Part shown: one piece after another, positions 35,120 through 47,147 of the stretch
Position numbering within the stretch: position 1 is the first letter of the stretch
How the letters are laid out: every line of letters starts with the position of its first letter
Origin: Eriocheir sinensis
Taxonomy: Eukaryota > Arthropoda > Malacostraca > Decapoda > Varunidae
Direction of reading: 5' to 3'
NCBI RefSeq assembly: GCF_024679095.1
Contig: NC_066513.1
Location: 10,321,386 to 10,385,385, forward strand
DNA: 64,000 nt
Position numbers and translations under genes: made by a program
The notes under the pieces: model-generated
The model's input: the letters and a program-made list of their open reading frames with translations, nothing else
What the model was told of the DNA's origin: nothing
The model's database searches: none

Positions 35120-35848
35120 TTGGATGTCAACATGCCTGCAGACGACAGCAAGGAGCTACAGAACGCAGTTTCACTCAAGCTGCCCACCTTCTGGACGGCA
35201 CAGCCCCACGTGTGGTTTGAACAAGCCGAAGCACAATTCCACATACGCCAGATCACTGCCGACGCCACCAAGTACTACTACGTGGTCGGCGCGCTGGACC
35301 AGGAAGCAGCTGGGCACATCATCGATTACCTCCGTCAGCCACCCGTTGACAACAAGTACGAGGGGATCAAGAGTCTCCTTAACAACACCTTTGGTCTCGG
35401 TAGACGCGCCAGGGCAGCGTAGCTCTAGCACATGGACGGACTCGGCGATCGCAAACCATCTGTACTTATGAACGAGATGCTTGCTTTAATGGATGAACAC
35501 AAGCCCTGTCTCCTCTTGGAGCAAGTCTTTCTCGAGCAGATGCCCGATGACATCCGCCTCCTCCTCGCGGATGACGACTTCACCGACCCCCGACAGCTGG
35601 CAGCACGAGCAGACGTACTGTGGCACGCCAAACAACAGGGCGAGGCAGTCATCAACACCGTGGCCCCAAGAGTCCGCAAAGCTCCGCGACTAACCGGCGC
35701 CTACACCGACGAAACAACAACGACGTCACCCGTGAAGGCCACCAACAAGGATAAGTGGTGCTTCTATGATCAAAGGTGGGGATCAGCAGCCCGCCAATGT
35801 CGCCCGCCCTGCACACATCCGGGAAACGCATTGGCCGGCCGTCGGTAG
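35120..35848 (+). pseudogene. G1 Gag (two in-frame stops)
   Basis: Gag of a Ty3/gypsy element: LKLPTFWTAQPHVWFEQAEA, then FHIRQITADATKYYYVV, then QMPDDIRLLLADDDFTDP. This is the capsid-like arrangement usual for this group. Two TAG codons interrupt the same frame at 35420-35422 and 35426-35428. The C-terminus has a degenerate zinc-knuckle-like [18 protein letters not shown]. The best start is ATG 35132 or 35120; no Kozak preference was decisive. The pol frame overlaps its end (35776) in the -1 frame. Confidence 0.75.
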
Positions 35849-36966
35849 TTGCTACTGCCGCCGGCCATAAACACCGCCTGCTTTACCTTTCCGATCGTCA
35901 TTCGGGGCGGCGATTCCTGGTTGACACAGGAGCAGAAGTCAGTGTTTTGCCCCCCTCCAGCCTCGACACTCGCTCCTGGAAGAAAGGTCCTCCCTTGACG
36001 GCCGCAAACGGCAGCAACATGAGAACATTCGGCGCCCGCACGGTACCCCTCAACTTCAATGACCGCCGCTCCACTTGGACCTTTACCATCGCCGACGTCT
36101 CCCAGCCATTGCTTGGCCCCGACTTCCTCCAGGCACACTCTTTGCTTGTCAACATAAAAGGACGACGCCTCGTAAATTCCGAGACGTTCGAGTCTCTGAG
36201 TTTGCGCCACGCTGAGGGGTTCGCGCCCCACCTCGGTTCGGTAACCGCCTCCAGCAACGAGTGTGCTAAGTTGTTAACGGACTTCCCGGACATCATCACG
36301 CCCCAGTTCCAGTCAGCCACACCCAAGCATGGGGTGATGGATCATATCACCACCACTGGGCCGCCGCTCCACGCACGTGCACGCACGTTACCCCCTGACA
36401 GGCTCTTGCAAGCCAAAGAAGAGTTCCGCAAGATGGAGGATATGGGCATAGTGCGTCGCTCAGACAGCCCATGGGCGTCCCCGCTGCACATGACTCCGAA
36501 GTCATCTGGCGGATGGAGACCTTGTGGGGACTACCGCCGCCTTAATGAGGTCACAACAGCCGACCGGTACCCGATCCCTCACATCCAGGACTTCACTGCA
36601 AATCTCGACGGTGCCAAGCTCTTTTCAAAGATCGACTTGGTACGCGGCTACCACCAAATACCGGTTCACCCGGACGACATCCCCAAGACTGCCATCATCC
36701 CCGTTTGGGCTGTTTGAATTCCTACACATGCCCTTCGGCCTTAAGTATGCCGTTCAAGCGTTCAAGCGCCTTATGGACAGCGTGGGTCGTTGTCTTGACT
36801 TCGTGTTCATCTACCTCCACGACATCCTCATCGCCAGCCGCTTTCGACAGAAACACCGTGAACGCCTCCGGCAACTCTTGCAGAGGCTTAATGACTATGG
36901 CCTTGCTATCAACCTTGGTTAGTGCCAGTTTGGTCTCTCTTCCATAAATTTCCTCGGCCATAGTCA
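35776..36966 (+). pseudogene. G1 Pol: protease and N-terminal reverse transcriptase (truncated)
   Basis: An aspartic protease with [15 protein letters not shown] (catalytic DTG), then LLGPDFL. The RT follows with [25 protein letters not shown] and [16 protein letters not shown] frame change near 36702 precedes [28 protein letters not shown] and the catalytic box, which reads FIYLHDILIA in place of YLDD, a lost Asp. The frame ends in stops near 36920-36980, where a palindrome begins. No RNase H or integrase remains. The gag-pol overlap with a -1 shift fits Ty3/gypsy expression by frameshifting. Confidence 0.8.
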
Positions 36967-36971
36967 TAGTG

Positions 36972-37146
36972 TCATATGAGCACCCGGCACTGAGCAGTAC
37001 CGATTTGTAATGATTCCACTCGGCACTCGGTACCGGCACCGAATGCCGAATAGAATCGTTCTATTCGGCACTCGGTACCGGTACCAAGTGCCGAGTGGAA
37101 TTATTACAAATCGGTACTGCTCGATCAGTGCCGAGTGCTCATATGA
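36972..37146. repeat. 175-bp near-perfect palindrome, GGTACCGG-rich
   Basis: Arms of about 85 bp run from TCATATGAGCACYCGGCACTG through AGCAGTACCGATTTGTAAT and CCACTCGGCACTYGGTACCGG to a centre at about 37058 (AATAGAATCGTTCTATT). They differ by only a handful of substitutions and a 3-4 base gap. Each arm holds CGGCACT/AGTGCCG and GGTACCGG words. Related GGTACC words continue to about 37215. Confidence 0.85.
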
Positions 37147-37214
37147 TAATATCGGTACTGGGCCACGCTCAAAGTGTCGGAAGACTAACGGTACCATTTC
37201 CGGTATCAGTACCG

Positions 37215-37577
37215 GTTGGATTCCCAGTGCCGGCGCTTATAGGGGCACGCTCGCCCGCCATGTTTGGCTGTGTGGTGTTGGGGACGGCCAAAGAGACTGT
37301 ATACGAAGAGATAGTGGTATGTAGTAATTCCTCGGGCGTGCGGAAGTAGCGCCATCTATTGCAGCCCACCAAAAACGTCACTTTTCAGGGGTAGCTTTAC
37401 TATTTTTGAAGTACCTGCCACAGCACTCTATCCAGCCTTTACTTATTTTTTTTCATTATTGTAAAATTATTTACTAATGGGGTAAAGAAAAATATATTTG
37501 TTCTTATGTTTTATTAGGTATTATCTACACGATATCAATTTGTTATTTTAGGAAAAATATGGTGTAGAAAGCATTTG

Positions 37578-37663
<86 letters not shown>

Positions 37664-37960
37664 GTGTGTGTGTGTGTAGCAAACATATCCAGTGCTTTAA
37701 ATACAAGCAAAGCATACATTCTATGCATGCTAGATTACTATAATGCCTTTGCAACTGTGGTAACTCGGATGTCACACTGGTCCTGTGTCCCAGGGTAATG
37801 GGTTCCGTAACACCACAGGCTCAAGGGCCAATGTTACAGAGATGGGCACCGAGGCCACGCGCTGCTACAGCGTATGCCCCCAACCGTACCTTTACCTTTT
37901 GCAAAATGCTCTTAGCTGAGTAAAAATATCATACTAACTGTACAAGTGCCAGATAATGGC
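37215..37960. repeat. Unassigned sequence with (AT)n and (GT)n
   Basis: Holds an AT microsatellite at 37580-37661 continuing into GT repeats to about 37677. No genes seen. Confidence 0.6.
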
Positions 37961-39400
37961 AAGCATTGCATACTGTTTAACAGGGATGAGAACAAAAGTT
38001 TCTAAGCATTACAACGGAAATAAACAATGGGAGACACTCAAAGCTTGTTAACTGAACATGACCCAATTTATAACAGGCAAAACCAACAATGGTGCGTTAT
38101 ATACAATGAAAACTGTATAAAAATGTTGCAAGGCACATCAATATAAGAGCAAAGCATCATAAAACATGCTGAAATACATGATGGAGGACATCAAGAAGGT
38201 AACACATGAGTTGTCTTAAATGGAATGCAATAACTTGGTGGTCCTGGGAGACAGCCGAGCCTGGAGGTGAAAATGGGATGTAGGACACGGTATGAACTCA
38301 CAAGCTCTGACCTTGGTGTCAGGGTCATGAAGATATTAAGCTCAGTAGGCACAACTATGCAGCAGGGGCACATACGATAAAAGCAAATGAGACAAAATAA
38401 GGCAACTCATAGTGTAAGAAAATAGCAAAAAAGTTATGCTGCAGTATGTGACACACCAAATTACAGGGCAGAGTGGTATGTATTTCATAGGCTATATCAG
38501 TAAACATGTAGCATTTATTGCAGGAACCACACATTAAAGTTGGATGTAATAAAATATATGTTTTTAGCACACATTAAAGTTGGATGTAATAAAATCATTT
38601 GATATGAAACTATTTGAACTAGCCAACCAAACAAACCACTCTCTGTCCACCCCTCCCCCCTCAAAAAAAGCATTATTTTTCACAAGGTTTATGATGCATT
38701 AGTCAAGAATATCAACTGCCATTACATTTTGTCAAAAAAAAAATCATACCTATGTGATTATGTATATCCTATAAAGCAGAAAAAAATTACATGCTGTAAT
38801 ACAAACAAGATTACTCCTGGAAGCCACATTAATGATGCCAGACACGTGATGATAAACACTTAATGTGATGAAATTACATGATGTATTTCACATTATGAAA
38901 CCAAGCCAAGTGTCACTGCAGCACATATTAGGTAAGGCAGACACCAAAAGATTGCTACCTAAACAAGATTAAATATAACAGGCAAAATCCACAATAAAGC
39001 ATTGCATACTGTTGGGTAGGAAAGAGAACAAATGCTTCCAAGCATTACACCTGAAATAAACATTGACAGATATTCAAAGCTTCTGAGCTGAACAAGATCT
39101 GATTTATAACAGGCAAAACCAACAATGGTGCATTACATGCGATATCTGGCAGGGGATTCCTTGCATTACAATTGGAAAGTGGCAGACACCTAAAGCTTGT
39201 TAACTGAACAAGATCTGATTTATAACAGGCAAAACCAACAATGGTGCATTACATGTGATATCTGGCAGGGAAGATAAATGATTCCTTGCATTACAATTGG
39301 AAAGTGGCAGACACCCAAAGCTTGTTAATTGAACAAGATCTGATTTATAACAGGCAAGACTAACAATGGTGCATTACTTGCAATATTTGGCAAAGTATAT
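37960..39400. repeat. Degenerate tandem repeat, unit about 116-125 bp
   Basis: The block GATTTATAACAGGCAAAACC, then AACAATGGTGCATTACATG, then TTGCATTACAATTGGAAAGT and AAGCTTGTTAACTGAACAAG recurs cleanly at 39101, 39217 and 39342. Older copies are seen near 38060 and 38960. A separate short duplication (ACATTAAAGTTGGATGTAAT) occurs at 38530 and 38570. Confidence 0.8.
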
Positions 39401-39936
39401 GGAAAAAAATTCTTGGCGTAACAAGAGTAATACTAAATAATGGCAAATCCCACGAAGTTTCTCTTCTTTTGACAAAGCCTGTGCTCTTTGCTGCAGCGCT
39501 GTCAGAGTCTGTTTGCTCCAGCCAACATGTACTGAAATACCCGTGAGTCATGAGTGAAGTGTTGGAACTGAAGTCAAGTGAAATACTGTGCTTAGAAATC
39601 TATTAGCATTTGGACTTTGATAGTATAAGGCCAGAGCAAACCTCCTCTCTTGTAACCCATATCTCCTACTAGGCTTAGATCTTGCAGCATGTTGAACCTG
39701 ACCTCAGAAAAAATCCATTCCTATTGGATCTAAAAAATTGCTGGCTCTGGGCAAAAACTGCCCAGGAGTTGTAACAGCCTGGGCTTTGAGCTGCCTTGCC
39801 TCCCGGCGCAGACAGCAGACTGTTGTGTGCAGCAATTTTCACTTTTCATGTCTGAAAATACATGAAAAAATATTTAATCACAATTAATCACAATTCTAAA
39901 TAATAAAATATGTGCATGTAATTGCATTATTTTCAG

Positions 39937-40137
39937 TGCTATAAGGACAGTGAATCTAAGCATTGACATTATGTCTGCACACCAGCTTCGATGGAAGGCT
40001 TCACTTAGATTGCCTGACAAGAGTAATATTTTCAGGAGATGGGGGAGAGGATACAACTGGAGACTCTTGACAGATATAATATCAAGATCTACAAGCACCC
40101 ATTTACCATGTATATCTTTGATGTTCAGTCCATACTA
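39937..40137 (+). CDS. Candidate exon, unidentified protein
   Basis: A strong acceptor (TGCATTATTTTCAG, 39923-39936) opens a frame in phase 1: about 66 residues, including MSAHQLRWKASLRLPDKSN and IFRRWGRGYNWRLLTDI, ending at TAA 40135-40137. Composition is protein-like and the flanks are not repetitive. No family recognised. It could be a terminal exon or an exon with a donor at GTATAT (40108). It may belong with the candidate at 40793. Confidence 0.3.
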
Positions 40138-40214
40138 AAACATTTGTCAATGTGTTGCCACACTAAAAATCTAAAAGTTCCCTGTTACTGCAATGTTAGT
40201 CATACCTAAGCCCT

Positions 40215-40380
40215 GCTAAACCATCCAAGTGAATCAAGAATGAGTTTCGGGCGGCAGCATGAGCCAGTACTAAATGGCACCACTTTAAAAAAAATTGCCT
40301 GCATCATGACAGGCCTGGGCCGACCGCCAGGCCCCTGAAGAAAGCCTACCGGCGCTATAGACAGGTGGGGGAAAAAAAGA
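40215..40380 (+). mobile_element. SINE S1, partial copy S1c (tail half)
   Basis: Only the tRNA-unrelated body is present: GATGAG-like start (GAATGAGTTTCGGGCGGCAG), GAGCCAGTACTAAATGGCAC, GGCCTGGGCCGACCGCCAGG and GCCTACCGGCGC, ending in an A-rich tail. The tRNA-like head is missing. Confidence 0.75.
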
Positions 40381-40792
40381 CCACATCAGAAGAATGGACA
40401 AAGGTTTGTTAGTGGCACTTCAAGGTTATGCTACCTCTTCAAAGATTGGCCAGTCATGGTTTAAAGTGGAACAGGATAAACAAGAAACAGGTAGGTATCT
40501 GTGGACACTACTGTTACTATCAATTGCCAGCCTATGGCAAAATTTGAACCTATGCTATCAAAAACATAAGACCTTTATGCTGATCACTCGACTAATCGTA
40601 ACGGTACTACACCCAAAGAAACATAATAAAGAGTTTAAATATATCATTCAAAATGTCAACCTTTTTACATACCGTTTTTTAAGATATGAAGCCTACTGGT
40701 GTAACAGTTAAATATTGAACTCAATTTGTATGCAGAGATGTGAAGTATGTTATTAAGCTGTAATGTTTCCAACACATTAGTTGTGATTACAG

Positions 40793-41011
40793 CAACATGG
40801 AATAGTAACTAAAGAGGATAAATTATCACTGAGAACAAGAGGTTCCTTACTATATTGTGATGAGCTTGATGGCCGAGTCGAGTTTCCTCCAACCCCATCA
40901 AGTTCACGCCCTGTTGAGAGGCAATTTTTTTATCAAAGTGAAAAATGGATGCAAATGGTCACTAAAACTAGTTATTATACTTGGTGTCACAAATTCGGGC
41001 AAAGAATTTAG
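40793..41011 (+). CDS. Candidate terminal exon, unidentified protein
   Basis: The acceptor TGTGATTACAG (ends 40792) opens a phase-0 frame of 72 codons closed by TAG at 41009-41011. It contains HGIVTKEDKLSLRTRGSLLY, CDELDGRVEFPPTPSSSRP and QSEKWMQMVTKTSYYTW. The residue mix is that of a real soluble protein and unlike the transposon proteins around. No upstream donor-paired exon is certain, though 39937-40137 is a candidate. No clear AATAAA site was seen directly downstream. Confidence 0.35.
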   Translation, partial: QHGIVTKEDKLSLRTRGSLLYCDELDGRVEFPPTPSSSRPVERQFFYQSEKWMQMVTKTSYYTWCHKFGQRI

Positions 41012-42844
41012 GGAAGGACTCCCAGACTTGGCGTCACTGGTGAGGTAAATGATCTCGTGCACTCATTGGGCTATAATATATACATTGTTATAATGTGTAT
41101 TATTGTCTTGTTACTATATATTACCTACTGATAATGGAAATACATGTCAGGATTAATCATCAAATACAAGGAAAAAAGAATCATGTATGGAAATTGTGAA
41201 CTTTTAAGTTCATGTAACAAACAAGGTTTATTATACACAAAAAGGTTGGATACTTCTGATGTAAAAGATTTTTGGATATAACATCACTCCCTTCCTCCAT
41301 ATTGGTTCTTTAAAGCAAGGGTTGACTACAGCTGATTATTATTTGCGGCAGGTTTCACGACACTTTTTTTTTTTTAGTGCAAAGCATCTGGAAATCAATG
41401 ATCATTATAAGGAATACTTCTCATGAGTAGCTACTAAAATTTGACAACCTAGAAGGATGCACCATCAGACTGTAAAGGATAGATATATTATAATATAAGA
41501 CATAGCTACATTAGTGGATCGAAGGGGGGGCCCAGGGGGCCTAGGCCCCCCAATGATCCTGAGTGATACTGGAAAACTAGCTCAAAAGCGCGCTGCGGCT
41601 AAAACAATGCTTTGGCACAAAGTCCAGGCCGTTATACCCATTGATTTAGGTCACTCCACCAGTATTTCAAGACCAGGACTGCCGAGAATGGGTAATCGGT
41701 AATGCTAATGCTCCTTCCACCCGCAAAAAGTCTGACGTCCCCCCCAAAACTCATTTCCTGGATCTGCACCCAAAGACATACCGTAACATGGTTCAGTGAT
41801 CATGGACAAAAAAAATGTTAAGACAATCAATATCCAATCATTTCAGGATACATAAATCAGCATCGATATGAAGGAATTCTACAACTTAAAAGTGATGTTG
41901 AGAAGGGCATGTGTTAAGTGACTTGCACAGTCTATTTTGTGAAGTCATAATTAGATTAATAACACTACAGTCAACAAACACTAGATGAAGTATTCATACC
42001 AAAATCAGTACATGGAGCTGGTGCACTGCATTGGGGAGCACATTCCTGCAGCCATGTACTTCAGGGGGGGTGGCTAAGTGTTTTCACTCTTGGCCTCTTT
42101 CTTGGACTCTCCCCTTCAGCTGCCACATTCTCTTGGATGATATCGGACGTGTTCGGATCTGTTGGGATGTGGTTGTGTTAGATGTGGAATAACATACGAC
42201 AGTGGAACATGGAAGGAAAGAGTATGTTCACACGGTAAAATACAGAGATGAGGATTGCACTGCATTAGTTAAGTGATTACAAGATGTAAATTGAAATTTT
42301 TTGGATACTGAAAGGATGTACGGGGACAACTGGGTGAGAAGGGAGAGAGATGCAGATTTTTATGTTATATAGCTAGTTACACCAATGAAGACTTAGGACA
42401 TACACATTCAGAAAGACCACAATTTTGGCTGCTAGACGGAAAAGCACTAGATGTCAAAGTGCCAGGACATTGAAGGAAGTAATAATAAGAAAAGCAATAA
42501 TAATTAATCAGTATAAATATATTTCTGATATTTTTGTTTATCTTAATACTAGTATTGGAATTTTCAAACACTAAGAATATAATAAATAAATATTGATAAA
42601 TTAATGAAAATAAATACATTAATTGTACTAATACTACCAATATCAACAATACTAACAATATTAACAGCATTGTACCTAATAGACTGAGCAATAAACTGAG
42701 TCTGATATATAACCATAACTAAACTTTCTCTGTCTGAGTGTAATGTGAAGCTTGCTCCATGCACTGTGATAGGAATGGCATAGATGCATGCAGATTGCTG
42801 AGATACTTACAGTCACCAGCCACTTGTAGATATGGCACGAAAAT
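41012..42844. other. AT-rich intergenic or intronic sequence
   Basis: No supported gene. A short G-rich patch occurs at 41520-41570. Frames are short and unconvincing. Confidence 0.5.
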
Positions 42845-43460
42845 GGGTAAAGATTCGTATTAAGACCGTGCCAGTATCTCATAATCTACTTTATGAAACA
42901 TCACTATCTCTTCATATATCTTTTCTACAAACCTTCAACAGTCATGGAAACGCTTTGAAAATCCAATTCAAGGACTTTTTTTTTTACTCTTGAAATTGGG
43001 GATAATGTTTACGGAAGCGCGTCGCCTCCTCTGGCGGCGGCCGCGACGACGCTGCACCCGCCGCAGCCGTAAAATAGCTCGCAGAGGGTTTAGGGTCGGG
43101 GAGCATATTTAAACTACTCAAACCGAACTTTACGACCTACTAACGGGGGGGCTGGGCCCCTCTCGACCTCCCCTTCTAACAAGGGGGGGTGCCTGGACCC
43201 CCCCCCCCACATGTATATATGACTTATTTCAGCGAGGAGGTATTTCTCGCAACACCGGCTGCACCGCCGCCAGAGGAGGCGACCCGCTTTCGTAAACATT
43301 ATCCCCTATTTTCAAGAGTAAAAAAAAAGTCCTTGAATTGGATTTTCAAAGCGTTTCCATGACTGTTGAAGGTTTGTAGAAAAGATATATGAAGAGATAC
43401 TGATGTTTCATAAGGTAGGTAATGAGATTCTGGCACGGACCTAAAACGAATCTTAACCCC
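42845..43460. mobile_element. Large inverted-repeat (foldback) element
   Basis: Arms of about 197 bp: 42845-43041 and its inverse 43263-43460. Matching words include AGATTCGTATTAAGACCGTG, CAGTCATGGAAACGCTTTGA, GGGGATAATGTTTACG and TCGCCTCCTCTGGCGGCGG. The loop is a 220-bp GC-rich spacer with a C-run near 43198-43209. No coding frame. Likely a non-autonomous foldback/MITE-type transposon. Confidence 0.8.
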
Positions 43461-43494
43461 AAAATGTGTTGGAAGCATTGATGGCCAACTTCTA

Positions 43495-43740
43495 TTTATT
43501 TAATTATTATTTTCTTTAAACAAAGGAGACAGCTCAAGGGCAAGAAAGCGTACTGGAAAAAAAAGCCCCACTACTCACCACTTCCAAACAGACAAAAGTA
43601 GTGTCTTGATACACTCTTCTTGAAGGTCAAATTATAGGCAGGAGGAAATGCAGACGAAGGAAGGTTGTTCCAGAGTTTATCAGTGTAAGGGATGAAAGAG
43701 TGGAGATGCTGGTCAACTTTTGCATAAGATGTTTGGCAAG
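43495..43740 (-). mobile_element. LINE family A, copy A9, 3' fragment
   Basis: T-rich tail, then GGAGACAGCTCAAGGGCAAG and the CAGGAGGAAATGCAGACGAA 3' ORF end; about 245 bp on the - strand. Confidence 0.8.
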
Positions 43741-43918
43741 ATAGAACATGCAGTAATTGACTTAAATTAGAAAAGTATAGATTTAGAAGGGAAATGGGCA
43801 GGCATTGGTTTAGTAATAGGGTGGTGGGGGAATGGAATAGACTCAGCAATCACATAGTGAGTGCAGGGACGATAGCTTGAGTAGACTGGATAGCTACATG
43901 GATTTAGAATTTCCACAT
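43741..43918 (+). mobile_element. CR1-like LINE C-terminal fragment
   Basis: Translates on + as KYRFRREMGRHWFSN, RVVGEWNRLSNHIVSAG, the closing part of a CR1-like ORF2 related to, but distinct from, family B. It directly joins A9. Confidence 0.65.
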
Positions 43919-43944
43919 TATCATTATTTATATATATCACTTAC

Positions 43945-44111
43945 CCCGGCTAACATCCTTCCGTAATAAATGTAGCTTCACACCAGGCTGTGTCCTCTTT
44001 ATCACCACAAAGGGACATGATTTGAGGCTCCGGCTGGTAAACGTGGCGGCCGCGTCGGTGTTATGATTTTTGAACGAGGCAGCGTTGCAATCGGAGCAGA
44101 GAAAGATATTG
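43945..44111 (-). CDS. Candidate exon, unidentified protein
   Basis: Minus-strand segment with acceptor CTATTCGCAG and perfect donor GTAAGT. It encodes about 55 residues including FLCSDCNAASFKNHNTDAAA and KSCPFVVIKRTQPGVKLHLL. A CxxC pair is present. The frame is open further upstream to an ATG at 44170, so an initial exon starting there is the alternative. Not matched to a family. Confidence 0.3.
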
Positions 44112-44462
44112 CTGCGAATAGCGGTATAATAAACAGTATAAGTTAGACCAAGATAATTATATTCACCCACTCTTTTCCCCTACAAACCAATGATTCAATG
44201 TAAATCATTACTGATGGAAGTCAGCGTGCGTGCTAAAACAATGAGTTTGGAAGAAAAACATGATCACATAGTTTTTAAAGAACGGCAGTAGGGCTACAAT
44301 TCCTTGGTTCATTCCAGTATGTATACAGAAAGGTTAAACACATAAAACACATCTAACCACTGGTAGCCTCCCACAAATGCAGAGAAAGTAATATAATTTC
44401 GGTATAATATTATAACAATAATAGCATTACTCATGACATGCAGTCAGACTATATCTACCTAG

Positions 44463-44466
<4 letters not shown>

Positions 44467-44552
<86 letters not shown>
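44467..44552. repeat. (AT)n microsatellite
   Basis: About 43 AT units. Confidence 0.98.
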
Positions 44553-44555
<3 letters not shown>

Positions 44556-44859
44556 CCTACAGTTCATTTTAATATTTATCTACCTTTATTTTATTTTTTT
44601 AAATGGGAAATAACAGACTGAAGAAAAAAAAAAGTAGCAACATTTGCTGCTTGATCCCATGTAGCAACACTGCTGGTTGGTTCTGGGGGTTGGGTTGGTG
44701 TCTGGAGGGGGGGAGGCGCCTGGATGTAAACAACGCTGCTCCTGCGCCATCTGTTGCAACCGACATATACCAACACCCGCCCACGGTCTCCCATAGAGGT
44801 CCCCTCTCCTGTTCTATAGTCTCCTTGGGCCCGGCTGTGCAAGTCGCTGCATGTCCGTC

Positions 44860-45355
<496 letters not shown>

Positions 45356-45594
45356 GCTCGACTGCCCGTGCGGCGTCCCTTCACGCCGCCGTCCACCCAT
45401 GCTACAATCCCCTTTGAATCCCTCCGCCCCACAAAATGTACCCCTCCCACAAATACGAAAACACACAAACACACCCACTGGTGTAACACTATTCCCCCCC
45501 CAAAAAAGGCAGCCGACCCGGCTGCCCCAGAATACAAAAGAAACACATGAAATACGTAAAGAAAATTAGTCCTCTGGAACATCACAAAAGTCTT

Positions 45595-45742
45595 TCATCT
45601 ATCCACCTCGATCCTCGCCTCAAAGGTGCTCCCTTCGGGGTCGCTGTAGTAGAAGCGAGGGCGGTGGTAAGCAGGTAGTGGCACTTACAGAGGCATCTCC
45701 AGCCCCAAACCCTGGCGCAGGGTCACCGCTAGCTTCAGCCTG
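45595..45742 (-). CDS. Candidate terminal coding exon(s), unidentified protein
   Basis: Minus strand. The acceptor TAACAG leads into a frame reading LKLAVTLRQGLGLEMPL, then GTAAGT or, if unspliced, a TAA stop. A possible 45-bp intron ends TACTACAG, and DPEGSTFEARIEVDR then closes with TGA at 45595-45597. Because 45 is divisible by 3, the frame is the same with or without splicing; without it, a stop lies between the two protein-like parts. Either a real tiny intron or a decayed gene fragment. Confidence 0.3.
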
Positions 45743-45745
45743 TTA

Positions 45746-45975
45746 CCCGTTTATGTTTGACGTTTGGTAGATAGTTTGTGTCTACTTAGGGTAACAGGTG
45801 TATTGTTTGTTAATGGTATTCAGGCTCACACTGTTATCTCACTGTCTGGGCCGGAGTCACAGTTGCTTGCACCACAAAATTGATTAAGTTGATGAAGTAA
45901 CAAAAAGGCCTTATCATAAGTTGTGAATTGGAAATGATAGACTCAGATAGAGATATGGCCGAGCGGAGTGCCTTC

Positions 45976-46018
<43 letters not shown>

Positions 46019-46551
46019 ATAGAAAACGTGCGTTGAGTTTTAACTATATTTACAGTCTTAAAAGTATAGTTACAGCGAGTGTGAGGAGTCGCCTATGAAA
46101 AGCCAACACCCAGAGCGAGGGGAACGTCTTCTTGTTCGCCTTGCCCGTCTAGTTCTGCCTCACCGACGCTCGTCCTGGCTCTCGCCGGTGATGACCTCGA
46201 AATCAGCCGGTGTCTACGAAGGCACATTCCAATATCACGCCACTCTCTCTCAAGGCCATAAACAGCTACCTTTCAAACAACATCTGGTGGCGCGATACAG
46301 AGCTTGTATTTCGACGTTGACATTTCTACGTACATTCATATGTGCATGATATTATATACATTAGTGCCTTGCATAGCTCAGTCACCTAAAAATCGCGACC
46401 TCGCGACCTACCTTACCCCTAAAGGCATGTACCAACCAATGTTACATTCTTGCAAAGTGTACTAACTCAGCGTGGTTTTACAACATTTGCCTGAAGATGG
46501 TTATACAAAGTCATAGTCCGCTTAACAAGGCAACACAGGGGGACGATACAC
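45746..46551. other. Unassigned sequence with (CT)n at 45978-46015
   Basis: No supported genes. The + frame at 46095-46349 is not convincing. Confidence 0.5.
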
Positions 46552-47147
46552 TTGTTAACACGGGGCATTAAATATTTGGCGGAGCGAGTCACAGCGTGTC
46601 GCAGGTGTTCCTGCTCATCTACTCGCGGGGGTACCTCACCCCCCCCTTCCTTCTACCCCTGCTTCTCCCCATACAGCAGCCTCCCTTCTCCCGCCTGCCT
46701 CCCCCTCCTTGCTAGTGCCTTCTCCCTTCACTTCTCCCTCCTCCTGCATCTCCCTCTTCCCCTCCACTCCTTCAGCCGCTTCTCTCCTCTCCCCTCTCCT
46801 CACCCGCCATCTCTCCTCTCCTCACCCGCCATACTTCCCTTCCCTTCTGCCGCCGCGGACTCTCATTCATCACCCCCCTCTCCCCTTTACTCCACCTCTT
46901 CCCTTCCTTCTGTCTCTTCCTGCTCTTCCTCGCATTCTCTCTCCTTGTCCTCCACCACATCACCTCCCCCCTCCTCTGCTACCGCTACCTACCCCGCCTC
47001 CTCCCCCACCTCCTCCTCCTCCTCCCCCTCCTCCTTCTCCTCCTCCCCCCCTCCTCCTCCTCCTCCTCCTCCTTCTCCTCCTCCTCCTCCTCCTCTCCCT
47101 CCTCTTCCTCCCCCTCCCCTGTTGCCGCCCCTCCCTCTCCTCCTGTA

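Noticed and set aside
40394..40711. 105-codon frame MDKGLLVALQGYATSS...
   Set aside because: No splice or start context and no family resemblance; the composition is compatible with chance in AT-rich DNA.
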